Shown piece after piece: positions 33,696-43,203 of a stretch of 64,000 nucleotides of DNA. The DNA comes from SAR324 cluster bacterium (GTDB taxonomy: Bacteria > SAR324 > NAC60-12). The translations under genes were made by a program, and so were the position numbers. Every line of letters begins with the position of its first letter. Within the stretch, counting starts at the first letter, position 1. Below the pieces are notes generated by a model. The model was not told the DNA's origin, did not search any database, and saw only the letters and a list, made by a program, of their open reading frames with translations. Location of the stretch: contig JANQJU010000017.1 in NCBI GenBank assembly GCA_028281495.1, positions 109,109 to 173,108 on the forward strand. The letters run 5' to 3'.

Positions 33696-34909
33696 AATTA
33701 ATAATAAAACACCATTGGATATTGATCTTATACACGATTTGTATTTCGGCCATCGTTGGTTGCCTGAGCGCTCCTCAAGAACCTTATTATCAGGTATCTC
33801 CTGATCGCCCGTTCGACTTCCGTCAATCCGACAATTTTTCTGATTATATCCAGCATGTTCGTCAGGAGTTGAAGCAGCATCGTGTGTTTTTCGACCCATC
33901 TTATCAAACCAGCGAACTCGATTGGGTGGCTCCGTTCGAATACCTTCCCGCTGACACTTGCTCGGATTCTGAAGTGAAGGGAGTTTTGCTCATACACGGC
34001 TTACTCGATACCGCTTATGCTCTCCAAGACATTGGCCGTGCTTTGCAAAACCACTGCTTTTTGGTCCGAGGAATCCTCCTCCCAGGACACGGCACTCGGC
34101 CTGCCGACTTGATTGGTATTGAACGCCAACAATGGATCGACTCCGTTGCTTTTGGCATCCGGAGCCTCAAAAAAGACGCTAATGATATCTATGTGTTGGG
34201 TTACTCTTTAGGGGGAACGCTAGCCCTCAATGCAGCCCTTAACGATCCTGACATCAAAGGGGTGATCTTAATCGCACCTGCACTCGAAGTGGCCTATTCC
34301 TGGTTGGCCTCACAGTCGTTATGGTATCGCTATTTCTCCAATTGGGTCGATGTGGACCCTCATCTCATTCCGGTGCGCTATCAATCCATGCCAACTGATG
34401 CCATTGCGCAAACGTATTTACTTTCCCGACAAGTTCAATCCAAGCTAGGGCAATCTCCTTTTTCGCGCCCAGTGTTCCTTTTATTGAGTGCAACCGATCT
34501 AGTTATCGATGCCGAAGACGTTTTGGAGATTTTCACTAAATCGCTGACCTCTTCTCAAAACCGCACCTGGGTTTACGGACAAACCGAAACCTCCTTAGAG
34601 GATCCACGAATCCAAGTTATTGAGGCATTTTTGCCGGACCAAAAAATTCTCAACTACTCCCACATAGCCATGCCCTATGCTCCCGATAACCCAGTTTTCG
34701 GTAAAGCAGGCAGCCACAAAGAATGTGGACTCCATATCGGTTTAGTTCCTCAGGAAGAAGCGAAACTCTGCATGAAACGAGAAACCAATTGGAAAGGCGA
34801 AGTGGGCAGCACCGAAGAAACACAATACCTTCCTATACAAAGATTGACTTACAACCCTCAGTTTCGAGAGATGACAAAAGCCATTCAAAATTTTTTACAG
34901 CAACAATAA
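33692..34909 (+). CDS. alpha/beta-hydrolase lipoprotein (lipase-like)
   Basis: A 405-residue protein; ATG 33692 is preferred because it gives a clean signal peptide, although the ribosome site is weak. Lipobox IVGC at ~residue 24 predicts a lipid-anchored envelope protein. The alpha/beta-hydrolase core has an oxyanion-type LIHGLLD, nucleophile Ser ~172 in GYSLGG, Asp in SATDLVID and His in YSHIAMP. This resembles monoacylglycerol-lipase or carboxylesterase type enzymes; the substrate is unknown. It is a single gene converging on nagA with a strong hairpin between. Confidence 0.85.
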   Translation: MKLIIKHHWILILYTICISAIVGCLSAPQEPYYQVSPDRPFDFRQSDNFSDYIQHVRQELKQHRVFFDPSYQTSELDWVAPFEYLPADTCSDSEVKGVLLIHGLLDTAYALQDIGRALQNHCFLVRGILLPGHGTRPADLIGIERQQWIDSVAFGIRSLKKDANDIYVLGYSLGGTLALNAALNDPDIKGVILIAPALEVAYSWLASQSLWYRYFSNWVDVDPHLIPVRYQSMPTDAIAQTYLLSRQVQSKLGQSPFSRPVFLLLSATDLVIDAEDVLEIFTKSLTSSQNRTWVYGQTETSLEDPRIQVIEAFLPDQKILNYSHIAMPYAPDNPVFGKAGSHKECGLHIGLVPQEEAKLCMKRETNWKGEVGSTEETQYLPIQRLTYNPQFREMTKAIQNFLQQQ

Positions 34910-34922
34910 AAGGGGGCAATGG

Positions 34923-34961
34923 AGCTAAAGTACAGAAGCTTTAACGATCTGTGCTTTGGCT
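34923..34961. terminator. probable bidirectional terminator hairpin
   Basis: Arms AGCTAAAGTACAGA and TCTGTGCTTTGGCT pair over 14 bp with two G-T wobbles around an 11-base loop. It lies 13 bp after the lipase-like stop and ~31 bp after the convergent nagA stop. U-runs are short on both sides, so termination strength is uncertain. A weaker CCTC-AAA-GAGG hairpin with four Ts follows at 34974-34993. Confidence 0.55.
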
Positions 34962-34992
34962 TAAAATAGGGTTCCTCAAAGAGGGGGCCTTT

Positions 34993-36138
34993 TCACTCCA
35001 CCACCTCTTCCCATTTGCCATCCACAATAACGGCTTCTACTTGGAGCAAGTTGTTGAAAACTACCATGTTGGCTTTGTAATTTTTCTTCAGATAACCGTA
35101 TCGATCTGACACTCCTAAAAACTCGGCAGGATAGGTCGAAGCCATTCGTAATGCTTCGTTTTTGGGAATGCCAAGATGTTGGATACAGTTACGTACTGCG
35201 GGAGCCATGTCGAGCATGGAACCAGCGAGCACCCCTTGTTCAGTTAAACACTTTCCTTCTTTCACTTGGATTACATTTTCTCCAATTTTGAAGGAATCGG
35301 AGATCCCCCCGACCGGTGACACTGCATCCGTGATGAGTATCATTTTACGGGGACCTTTCGCTTTCCAAGCCACTTGGAGAGTCGTGTAATCGACATGGTG
35401 TCCATCCACAATCACACTGCACCAGACTCGGTCATCACATAGTGCGGCTCCGACAACCCCCGGTTCCCGACTGTTCAAGGGACTCATTGCATTGAACAGA
35501 TGGGTCACTCCCGTCACTCCTGAATCTATCGATTTCTGCATGGTTTGAACACTTGCCATCGTGTGGCCTGCCGATACGATGACGCCTTTTTGACTCATTT
35601 GTCGAATCCACTCATGGGTTACTCTCTCTGGGGCAAGGGTCAATAGCGTTTTTCCACCCGACACCGGGGATACCAATGCCATATCGTCTTCTTGCATGGG
35701 GCAAATGAAATTTCTGTCATGGGCACCTACCTTTTTTGGATTCAAGAACGGACCTTCCAAATGAATCCCCAAAACTCCAAATAACCCTTGTTCTACACAA
35801 GCTTGCACGGCTTCCATTGCTTTCACCATCCCTGCTTTTGGACCGCTGATGTAGGTGGGCAAGCAGTTGGTGGTTCCATACCTGCGATGTGCTTTTGTGA
35901 TGGCTGCAATTGTTTCCACCGTAGGATTCTCGTTGAACAGTTTATCTGCACCGCCATTCACCTGAATATCAATAAACCCTGGAGCTATGGACCGTCTCTT
36001 CAAATCGATCACTTCGACCTGCTCTGGCACTTGATCCTGTGGAACAATTGATGAAATGGTATCGCGTTCAACAAGAATCGCTCGATCATAAAAGACGGCA
36101 TCACCCGTAAACATCTCAACATTTGTTAATGCGTACAT
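34993..36138 (-). CDS. nagA: N-acetylglucosamine-6-phosphate deacetylase
   Basis: A 381-residue amidohydrolase that removes acetate from GlcNAc-6-phosphate in amino-sugar and cell-wall recycling. Motifs are PGFIDIQVNGG (the Gln-x-Asn form replacing HxH), HLEGPFLNP, SAGHT, THLFNAMSP, VDGHHV and ITDAVSPVGG with the catalytic Asp. Length and motifs match the E. coli-type enzyme. GAGGAG precedes the ATG closely. No nagB, nagE or GlcNAc kinase gene is adjacent, so its source of substrate is encoded elsewhere. Confidence 0.96.
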   Translation of the reverse strand: MYALTNVEMFTGDAVFYDRAILVERDTISSIVPQDQVPEQVEVIDLKRRSIAPGFIDIQVNGGADKLFNENPTVETIAAITKAHRRYGTTNCLPTYISGPKAGMVKAMEAVQACVEQGLFGVLGIHLEGPFLNPKKVGAHDRNFICPMQEDDMALVSPVSGGKTLLTLAPERVTHEWIRQMSQKGVIVSAGHTMASVQTMQKSIDSGVTGVTHLFNAMSPLNSREPGVVGAALCDDRVWCSVIVDGHHVDYTTLQVAWKAKGPRKMILITDAVSPVGGISDSFKIGENVIQVKEGKCLTEQGVLAGSMLDMAPAVRNCIQHLGIPKNEALRMASTYPAEFLGVSDRYGYLKKNYKANMVVFNNLLQVEAVIVDGKWEEVVE

Positions 36139-36255
36139 AGCTCCTCATAATGATCCAGATCGGTCACTATTGACTCTACCACGTCGATTTATCCCAATAC
36201 GCTTTGGAACGTGGAGGCCTGTGTTCCCCTGCATTTGCGATTAAGGAGATAACAT

Positions 36256-37245
36256 ATGCGAATACCACTTTGTTGTTTTTTGCTTACCGTGGGAGTGGTC
36301 GTGTGTACGGCCTCATGCATACGTCAAACTTCAGAATCTGAGGAAACGTCCCTATCAATGGAGGGACCCGTCCCAAATCAAAAAGATACTTTGACACGTT
36401 TATTTGCCAACAGCACTGCCAACATGTATCGCAGCTTTTTTCGCTATGTTATCGACGGAGCAGATATTGCGACTGCTTCCGACCCTATAGTTGAACACTT
36501 TAAAGAACATTTACCCACCGCTGACAGCATCAGTAAACCCGATATGTCCGGCTTTGCAGCACTCATCGAGTCTTTCCACGAACAAGTTGAAACTCGAACT
36601 GAAAACAAGCCCTTCCTTGATCTTGCCAAAGCCTATCAAGGGGCCAAACAATATGAGCTCGCCGAGCGCTATTACACAATTGCTACGGAACAACCATCAG
36701 CAGGGACTTGGCACTTCTGGAAGCGAGGACTGTTTTATGAAGCTGTTGGGAAGTACCAAGAGGCTGTAGAGGACTATACAACCGCAATTAATTTGCCCAA
36801 AGGCAAACGATTCCTCTATGTGCGCGCGAGAGTCTACCACAAGCTGGGTCAGTACAAAAAAGCTGCCGATGATTATCTCGCAATGCGAAACAAAGATTTT
36901 CGGTTAGACATCAGCTTTGCAATACCACGAGGCTACTCGCTTCAGCTTGCCGGGCAACATAAAGAAGCCCAGATCGAATTTAATCAAGCCGTACGATCTG
37001 AGGAACTCCCCTGGTATCTCTATAGCCGTGCTCAATTTTGGAACACGATCCAAAAACCCGATTGGGCCATCAACGATTACAATAAATTTTTAGAGGAATA
37101 TCCTGATTTTGCTCCGTCGTTGTTCGGACGTGCCTACGCTTACTTTCAAAAAGAAAATCAAGGAGCCATGTGTCAAGACGTGATCGACGCTTGCAAACTT
37201 GGATTAGAAACAAGTTGCCAAGTTAAAGAAATGGCTTGTTTATGA
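36256..37245 (+). CDS. TPR lipoprotein
   Basis: A 329-residue protein; AAGGAG lies before the ATG. The signal peptide ends in lipobox TASC (~21). After an acidic spacer, TPR repeats occupy ~115-310 (LAKAYQGAKQYELAERYYTI, AVGKYQEAVEDYTTAI, KLGQYKKAADDYLAM and others). Two Cys pairs lie near the C-terminus (CQDVIDACKLGLETSCQVKEMACL), a possible disulfide knot as in Sel1-type ends. Probably an envelope scaffold; partners unknown. It is a single gene in a + strand run with the cyclase at 37370. Confidence 0.82.
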   Translation: MRIPLCCFLLTVGVVVCTASCIRQTSESEETSLSMEGPVPNQKDTLTRLFANSTANMYRSFFRYVIDGADIATASDPIVEHFKEHLPTADSISKPDMSGFAALIESFHEQVETRTENKPFLDLAKAYQGAKQYELAERYYTIATEQPSAGTWHFWKRGLFYEAVGKYQEAVEDYTTAINLPKGKRFLYVRARVYHKLGQYKKAADDYLAMRNKDFRLDISFAIPRGYSLQLAGQHKEAQIEFNQAVRSEELPWYLYSRAQFWNTIQKPDWAINDYNKFLEEYPDFAPSLFGRAYAYFQKENQGAMCQDVIDACKLGLETSCQVKEMACL

Positions 37246-37369
37246 CTCAAATAAAACATTGCATCATGGATTTACACTAGCCGACAACATCCGTGCGAGA
37301 GGGTTGCAAAGACATCGACCATTCTTAAACTAGGCCAACAGAGATAAACCAGGCCAATAGAGAGGAAGC

Positions 37370-38674
37370 ATGAGCGAGAAACCTTTAATCGACAGCACCC
37401 AATTTCAAGCCGAGCTATCACAGAAAATTCTGCAGAGCGAGCAATTACGGTCTCTGGTTTTTCTTGTGTGTTTGCTGTGCGTGTTTGTGCAGTTTGTTGT
37501 GTTGCGACTCACGGAATGGTTTCCACCCGGATTTTTTGAGATGCGGTGGGGGCTTTCGGTGGCAGATTGGCTGATTTTGATTTTTATTGCTGGGATTGCA
37601 TTTGAATGTCTCGTCTGGATGGTGCTTCGCCGGAACATACTACACGACCGATCTTTGGCGGTGTTTCCTTATGTGACGGCTTGCATCGAAATGACGTTAC
37701 CCTCTGTCGGGATCCTTATCATTTCCGAAGGGATTCCCCCCATCGAAGTTTTATCAGGCCCCCCGATCTTGGTGTACGGTCTTTTTATTGTCCTATCCGC
37801 CTTACGCTTAGATTTTCGATTGTGTTTGTACACCGGAACGTTGGCAGCACTGAATTATTTAGTACTTTCTCATTTTTTCATTCTTCCGATCACATCAACA
37901 GCCGATTACCCATTCTTAGGCGAACCCGTTCAAGGTGTCGTGAAAGCCATGACGCTTTTTCTCACAGGCCTTTCCGCGGGATTTGTAGCACGCGAAATCA
38001 AGAAGTTTCTCATGCAATCGTTTCAATCGCATGCGGAAAAACAGAGTATCTTAGAGCTATTTGGCCAACATGTATCCCCTCGTGTGGTGCGGACTCTATT
38101 GAGCGAAAACGGAGGCGATGGCCAATTGCGTCATGTCTGTGTGATGTTTCTCGATATCCGAGGATTCACCAGCATCGCGGAAAGGCAATCTCCCGAACAA
38201 ACGGTCCAATATCTCAATCAAGTGTTTGAACGGATGATTCAGATCATCAATCAACATGAGGGCATCATCAACAAGTTCTTAGGCGACGGTTTCATGGCGG
38301 TATTTGGCCCCCCCTTTTCCGAGAAAAATCCCAGTCAAGCCGCGGTGAAAGCCGCATTGGAGATTGTTCAATACGCTCAGCAAGCTACTAAGCTTCAAGA
38401 AATCCCACCCACACGAATCGGCATCGGACTCCACTCCGGAGAAGCACTCACGGGCAATGTCGGCTCATCGTTCCGTAAAGAATTCACAGTGATCGGGGAT
38501 GTGGTCAACTTGGCATCGCGGCTAGAACAACTCAACAAAGCCTATCAAGCCCAATTGCTGGTCTCCGAATCGGTTTACCGGGAGTTGGAGGAAGCACACA
38601 CTCCTCTCAATCGATTCGATGATGTTCAGGTCAAAGGCCGCGAGAAAGCTCTCGTGGTCTACCAATTGGCGTAA
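37370..38674 (+). CDS. membrane-bound class III adenylate/guanylate cyclase
   Basis: A 434-residue protein with GAGAGGAAGC before the ATG. Six or so hydrophobic helices at ~25-215 form a membrane domain; then a coiled linker and a class III catalytic domain at ~240-430. Motifs are MFLDIRGFTS (metal Asp), INKFLGDGFMAVFG (Lys and second metal Asp) and FTVIGDVVNLASRLE (Thr, then Asn and Arg). This again fits subclass IIIb. It is the second of three cyclases in the window. What the membrane domain senses cannot be read from the sequence. No cNMP-binding protein is adjacent. Confidence 0.92.
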   Translation: MSEKPLIDSTQFQAELSQKILQSEQLRSLVFLVCLLCVFVQFVVLRLTEWFPPGFFEMRWGLSVADWLILIFIAGIAFECLVWMVLRRNILHDRSLAVFPYVTACIEMTLPSVGILIISEGIPPIEVLSGPPILVYGLFIVLSALRLDFRLCLYTGTLAALNYLVLSHFFILPITSTADYPFLGEPVQGVVKAMTLFLTGLSAGFVAREIKKFLMQSFQSHAEKQSILELFGQHVSPRVVRTLLSENGGDGQLRHVCVMFLDIRGFTSIAERQSPEQTVQYLNQVFERMIQIINQHEGIINKFLGDGFMAVFGPPFSEKNPSQAAVKAALEIVQYAQQATKLQEIPPTRIGIGLHSGEALTGNVGSSFRKEFTVIGDVVNLASRLEQLNKAYQAQLLVSESVYRELEEAHTPLNRFDDVQVKGREKALVVYQLA

Positions 38675-38698
38675 TCTGCCCTGCCCCCTCAACCTCTC

Positions 38699-38714
38699 CA
38701 CAGTTTTTTCTGTG
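38699..38714. repeat. short hairpin after cyclase gene
   Basis: CACAG-TTTTTT-CTGTG lies 25 bp after the cyclase stop, with a second small hairpin CCAAG-ACATG-CTTGG at 38747-38761. Neither ends in a U-run, so termination is only possible. The rest of the 248-bp gap before the sulfatase shows no gene. Confidence 0.35.
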
Positions 38715-38922
38715 ATAGCTCCCCCCCTTTTGCCTTCACAGCTTTTCCAAGACATGCTTGGAGGCAACGTTTATTTATGGTAAGGCTGCTTAATTCCATC
38801 AAAAATTAACATGGAATTAAGTTTTCAGGCCATTTCTAACATTATTTGGGAGGCATCCGTTTCAAATCGAAAGGTTTGGGAAACGATTGTTGCGTCTGCC
38901 ATCACTACAAGGGAGGTCGACT

Positions 38923-40341
38923 ATGAAAATCAAACACTTGCTACTCAACTTACTATTCATCGGAGTCTTCTGCCCACTTCTTTTTGCGCAAGGTCCCACA
39001 GCGGGCAAACGGAATGTCCTGCTCCTGATTGCCGATGACATGGGAATCGATTTATCACGGCAATACACCAGTATCACGGGGAATGCCTTCGAGAATCTGC
39101 CAGCTACCACCAATATTAGGAAACTTGCGGATAGTGGAATCACTTTCACAAACGCCTGGTCTAATCCTGTATGCTCACCCACTCGTGCAGGATTTTTAAC
39201 CGGGCAGCATTCGTTCCGGACAGGAGTCACCGATGCCGCAGATCCGGATTTACCCCTCGCTCAAGATACGCTTCCCGAACTGCTGAACTCAACCACGACG
39301 TACAAATCCGGTTTGTTTGGGAAGTGGCATTTGGGAGATGGTGAAGAAACGACTTCCCCACCCAATACAAATGGCCCTCAAAATCAAGGATTCGACATCC
39401 ATCAGGGCATTCTCGGAGGAGGGGTCACTTCATACGCAAGCTGGACAAAATTTGAAAATGGATCCGCAGCAACAGCGACGGAATATCCCACCCGAGCTAA
39501 CGTCCGAGACGCTTTCAATTGGATCGACACCCAAACCGGCAATTGGTTCGCAATTGTGGCATTCAATGCCCCACACACTCCGCTCCATTTACCAACCGTG
39601 ACCTGTGATGGAGTGGTTCCTGATGCAGATGTCGATGAAGACATGACAGATACCCAAAAAGTCTTTCGGATGATCGAATGTATGGACCGTCACATTGGTT
39701 GGTTGCTGGTTAACCTCAAAGGAGTCCTGGAGGACACCACGGTTATCTTTATTGGCGACAACGGGACCGAAGGCAATACCAACCTTTCTCCCTTCGCAGA
39801 CTCACTCAAGAGCAGTTTCAAAGGGAATGTTTATGAAGGAGGTATTCGCGTGCCATTTATCGTTTCCGACGGCTATCACTATGAACATGGCACGGAAGCC
39901 CCTCTTTCAAGTGGTCTAGGCCGTATCGTTTCCCCGGGGCGTGATGAGGCTGGATTGGTTCACACCGTGGATATTTTTGACACTGTGATTAAAATTGCAG
40001 GCGAAACTTCCGCTGATGGGTTGGATTCCGTCCCTTTAATACCCTATCTAGAAAATGCGACGGCAGGAACAAAACGGGACTATGTTTACACCGATCGATG
40101 TAGCGACTTGACCGGCACTCAATTTCAAGCAGCCATTCGCGACAACGATCACAAACTGATCTATATCGAAGACTCCACCACAACCACCGAATTGTATGAA
40201 ACCAGTGACCTAGAAGAGGCAAATGCCCTGGATACGTCCACTGGGGACAACAAGACCAAATACGACGAACTGTTGGCTGAACTTCAGGACCTTTGGGACA
40301 CCTACAATCCAGCAGACGGTTGTACTGCACCATCGTACTAA
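38923..40341 (+). CDS. secreted type I sulfatase
   Basis: Start chosen at ATG 38923 with GGGAGG 6 bp before it and a clean signal peptide (~1-25, ending LFAQ); 472 residues. The formylglycine signature CSPTR (Cys ~84, CxPxR) and the metal-site LIADDMGID mark a type I (FGly) sulfatase. GKWHLG, FNAPHTPLH and GDNGTEG match sulfatase metal and active-site blocks. It probably removes sulfate from an external ester such as a polysaccharide or aryl sulfate. No FGE or anaerobic sulfatase-maturing enzyme is adjacent; the radical SAM protein at 23549 is not of that family. Confidence 0.92.
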   Translation: MKIKHLLLNLLFIGVFCPLLFAQGPTAGKRNVLLLIADDMGIDLSRQYTSITGNAFENLPATTNIRKLADSGITFTNAWSNPVCSPTRAGFLTGQHSFRTGVTDAADPDLPLAQDTLPELLNSTTTYKSGLFGKWHLGDGEETTSPPNTNGPQNQGFDIHQGILGGGVTSYASWTKFENGSAATATEYPTRANVRDAFNWIDTQTGNWFAIVAFNAPHTPLHLPTVTCDGVVPDADVDEDMTDTQKVFRMIECMDRHIGWLLVNLKGVLEDTTVIFIGDNGTEGNTNLSPFADSLKSSFKGNVYEGGIRVPFIVSDGYHYEHGTEAPLSSGLGRIVSPGRDEAGLVHTVDIFDTVIKIAGETSADGLDSVPLIPYLENATAGTKRDYVYTDRCSDLTGTQFQAAIRDNDHKLIYIEDSTTTTELYETSDLEEANALDTSTGDNKTKYDELLAELQDLWDTYNPADGCTAPSY

Positions 40342-40368
40342 ACTTCACAAGTGGGATACCTGTTTTGG

Positions 40369-40959
40369 TTAAAGCTGGTACTTCCCTAAAAACTCATCCA
40401 GGAAGGCGTCCAAGCGTGTGCTGAAATCGTTGTTCAGCACATATTGAGCGTGCTGGCGGGTAGGCAAAATATACGCAAGATAGGCGGGGCGGGCATAGGT
40501 GAAATATTGCTGAATGCTATAATCGGGTGGCAACCCATGTTCCTGATAATCCCTTAAGATATAGCGACTGAGTGTGATATCAGGATCACTTTCGAGGAAA
40601 AAAGAATACGACAAAATTGATCGGATACTACTCGTCATCAAGGCATACAGTCCTTCAAGGATCAAATAGTCAGCAGGTCCAAGTCGAACTTTTGCAGTGC
40701 GACGCCCAGTACGTAGCTCGTACTGAGGCATCTGCACTGGCAATCCGGCCCGCAGTTCTTCCAGATCTTTGTGGAAAGTTTTGAAATCGAAGGCATTGGG
40801 TACCGAAAAATTGTGCTGCTCAATGGAAACTTGGGGTGATTTTTCTAAATAATAGTTCCCCAATGGCATGAGCGAAGCCGATGATAACCGTTCCACCAGA
40901 TACCGAGCAAACAAGGATTTCCCGGAGGCATGTCCCCCTGCCACTGCGATGATTTTCAT
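40369..40959 (-). CDS. uridine kinase/phosphoribulokinase-like P-loop protein
   Basis: A 196-residue P-loop kinase-fold protein; AAGGAG lies 5 bp before the ATG. Walker A is GGHASGKS and the fold follows the uridine kinase family (NAFDFKTFHKDLEEL, QMPQYELRTGRR, DYLILEGLYAL). However, where uridine kinases have DSFY with the catalytic Asp, this protein reads LGNYYLEK, so the Asp appears to be missing. It may phosphorylate another substrate or act non-catalytically. It lies 15 bp after the BioD-like gene and is probably coupled to it. Confidence 0.75.
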   Translation of the reverse strand: MKIIAVAGGHASGKSLFARYLVERLSSASLMPLGNYYLEKSPQVSIEQHNFSVPNAFDFKTFHKDLEELRAGLPVQMPQYELRTGRRTAKVRLGPADYLILEGLYALMTSSIRSILSYSFFLESDPDITLSRYILRDYQEHGLPPDYSIQQYFTYARPAYLAYILPTRQHAQYVLNNDFSTRLDAFLDEFLGKYQL

Positions 40960-40974
40960 ACAAGCTCCTTGGAT

Positions 40975-41691
40975 CTAGGGTTCTTCGGTCAACAAATTCA
41001 AATAGTTTGCGTCCATATTTTCATGCATCAAAGCGCCGATAGCAGCTGGGTCGTCAAGACCGCTTTTCAGGAATGGTAACAAACCCAGCACCCGTATCGA
41101 AAGCTGTTCTTCTAGGTGCACCCATTGATAATGCATCAGGTTGGCATCCTTGGCATTGTGGGCGTTGGTGAGCAAGATTCCCACCAAGGGAACCTTGGCA
41201 TGTTGCAGCGCTTTCACTTGAACCAACGTGTCGTGAAATTCACGAGAGCCAATCGCAGTCACCCAAATCAACTTGGGCTTCCAGGCACATAGGAGGTCCA
41301 TTTCCGTGTCTGTTTCAGTGAGCGGAGAAAAAAGCCCCCGGGCCCCTTCAGTCACTACCCATTCAAAGCGCTGGCTCAAAAGGCTCCAGTATTGCCTTAG
41401 CACTTTGGTTTCCACTTTCACACCATCTCGCAAAGCAGCAAAGACAGAGGGGAAATCTTCATTGAACAAATAAGGATTGCAGAGGTTGGCGTGTTCGGCC
41501 ATCTGGGCCGTTTCGTGCAGACGCTCTCCATCTGTCGGGACATCAGCAGCATTGTAAACAATGTGCCCCACATCCACGGGTTTCCATGCTCCCACCTGCC
41601 TGTGTTTTATCAGATTGTGGATGAGTCCCAATGCAACAAAGGTTTTTCCGACTCCTTTCGCCGTTCCTCCAACATAAATCATTTTGTTCAT
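40975..41691 (-). CDS. BioD-like (dethiobiotin synthetase family) ATPase
   Basis: A 238-residue P-loop protein. GTAKGVGKT corresponds to the BioD Walker A (GTDTEVGKT), with WKPVDVG and TEGARGLFSP matching the BioD substrate and phosphate blocks. BioD closes the ureido ring of dethiobiotin from DAPA, CO2 and ATP. No other biotin gene is near, and the sequence is somewhat diverged, so it might also be a cobyrinic-acid-type or other BioD relative. Start at 41691 has AGAGGAAG upstream; an alternative start lies at 41682. It forms a two-gene unit with the kinase-like gene. Confidence 0.75.
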   Translation of the reverse strand: MNKMIYVGGTAKGVGKTFVALGLIHNLIKHRQVGAWKPVDVGHIVYNAADVPTDGERLHETAQMAEHANLCNPYLFNEDFPSVFAALRDGVKVETKVLRQYWSLLSQRFEWVVTEGARGLFSPLTETDTEMDLLCAWKPKLIWVTAIGSREFHDTLVQVKALQHAKVPLVGILLTNAHNAKDANLMHYQWVHLEEQLSIRVLGLLPFLKSGLDDPAAIGALMHENMDANYLNLLTEEP

Positions 41692-41737
41692 CGCGCTTCC
41701 TCTGTGTCAGTATATTTCTCGCAAAATTTTATGTTCA

Positions 41738-42169
41738 TTACCGTTTCTCCTCTTCACCACTAAAAATGAGGTTGTCACGCAATCGGCTCAGCTCTCTCGA
41801 CTCCGTTTCCATCAGGTCTTCGGTGATATCTTTAACGGTAATATATCGCTTTTTCCGGGCTTCATCGCGGGCTTCAATAATTTTTTGAATCCGCTGGCGT
41901 TCGCGTTCCACAAAGTCCCAGACATAAATGGTTTCGCCATCGCGTTCGATGGTGATTTCCTTCAATTCGTCTTCGGTGAACCCGGCATCGGTCGCTACCT
42001 GGAGATAGTTCTCCATTTCTCTTAAGAGTTGACGACGTTGTTTCTCTTCTTCCGTTTCTTCTTCCTCGGCAAAGACCGTGGCAGATTGTGCCCAAGCCTC
42101 GGTTCCCGCGATCAGATTTGCCCCTAACAGGGCAACGAATATCCAAAGCAAATACATCCTCGGTTTCAT
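41738..42169 (-). CDS. small exported charged helical protein
   Basis: Start chosen at 42169, preceded by AAGGAAAGG; an in-frame ATG at 42205 would spoil the signal peptide. The product has 143 residues: signal peptide ~1-29 (ending EAWAQS), then highly charged helix (EEEETEEEKQRRQLLREM, ERERQRIQKIIEARDEARKK). A short beta-like piece (ITIERDGETIYVWDF) lies between. I do not recognise the family. It may be a periplasmic chaperone-like or coiled-coil protein. It is 46 bp upstream of the BioD-like gene and divergent from the TPR lipoprotein. Confidence 0.68.
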   Translation of the reverse strand: MKPRMYLLWIFVALLGANLIAGTEAWAQSATVFAEEEETEEEKQRRQLLREMENYLQVATDAGFTEDELKEITIERDGETIYVWDFVERERQRIQKIIEARDEARKKRYITVKDITEDLMETESRELSRLRDNLIFSGEEEKR

Positions 42170-42339
42170 AAGCCTTTCCTTTTTTGATGAAGTGGGGAGA
42201 GACACCGCCCGCTTTTCAGAGGCGTTTTCCTGAGTTCAAGCAAATCGGATTCCGTTTCTATGCATTTTGAGTACGGATCGTGCATTTCGTTCATTTATCT
42301 TAACACATGCTCATCTAAATTCCTCAAGGAGGTCTCACT

Positions 42340-43077
42340 ATGTTGTGTTCCGTTCCGAAACGAATGCACCCTATGTCGTTGATATGGACTCTGTTGCTGG
42401 CCCTGACCGTAGTATCGGTGGGAGCTTGTTCTTCCAAGAAGAAACCAGCCAAGCAACAAGAAAAATTATCAGCCTTACATTACTTCAATCAAGGAAACAC
42501 CGCTTTCCAATCCATGGCTTATGGTGATGCGGTGAATAACTTTCGCAAGGCGATTGAATTGGACCCCAAGCGTCCTGAATTTCATTACAACCTTGGACTG
42601 TCCTATTATCATATCGGCAACTACGAAGGCTCGGTCGAAGCCTTCACGGCCAGCACGAAAATCGACCCCAAAATGGCAGATCCTTATTACAACATGGCCC
42701 TCGCGTACAACCACATGAGCAAGTCGGAAGAGGCGAACCGGATGTACAACAAGTACCAAGAATTGATTCGTGGGGATTCCGATAAAAAATCAGATAAATC
42801 CAAGCGTGGAATGAAGCCTCCGGCTGCGATTGCCGATCACTTGAAGCAACAAAACAACGCTAAGGCGGGTGCTCCAGCCAAACACGACGTTCCTCCCCCT
42901 CGCAGGCGGTCTAATCCGGCAGCCCAAACGGGTCCTGATGCACAGGCACAACGTCCTCGTAATAATCAACAAAACCAACAAGTCCAATCCAGAAACCAAG
43001 CAAATGTTGACCCACGACGACCTGCTCAACAGGGACAAATCCGTCCTCCTCGGCAAGGGCAAGCACGCCCACAATAA
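42340..43077 (+). CDS. TPR lipoprotein with Gln/Pro/Arg-rich tail
   Basis: A 245-residue protein with GGAGG 7 bp before the ATG. The signal peptide ends in lipobox VGAC (~29). Three TPR units occupy ~45-145 (HYFNQGNTAFQSMAYGDAV, LGLSYYHIGNYEGSVEAF, MALAYNHMSKSEEANRMY). The C-terminal ~90 residues are low-complexity Gln/Asn/Pro/Arg, probably disordered and possibly peptidoglycan- or nucleic-acid-binding because of the basic charge. Function unknown. It is a single gene ahead of the LacI-family regulator. Confidence 0.82.
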   Translation: MLCSVPKRMHPMSLIWTLLLALTVVSVGACSSKKKPAKQQEKLSALHYFNQGNTAFQSMAYGDAVNNFRKAIELDPKRPEFHYNLGLSYYHIGNYEGSVEAFTASTKIDPKMADPYYNMALAYNHMSKSEEANRMYNKYQELIRGDSDKKSDKSKRGMKPPAAIADHLKQQNNAKAGAPAKHDVPPPRRRSNPAAQTGPDAQAQRPRNNQQNQQVQSRNQANVDPRRPAQQGQIRPPRQGQARPQ

Positions 43078-43203
43078 AATTATCAAGTATCGACTTGGAA
43101 ACGGTTGACTTTCTCGGCAAGTTTTCAGCCAGTAGGCTCAAATAACACCCCCGTTTTAGAGAAAATCGCCTTACACAACCCTTTGGTGTGCTAAGAACCG
43201 TTC

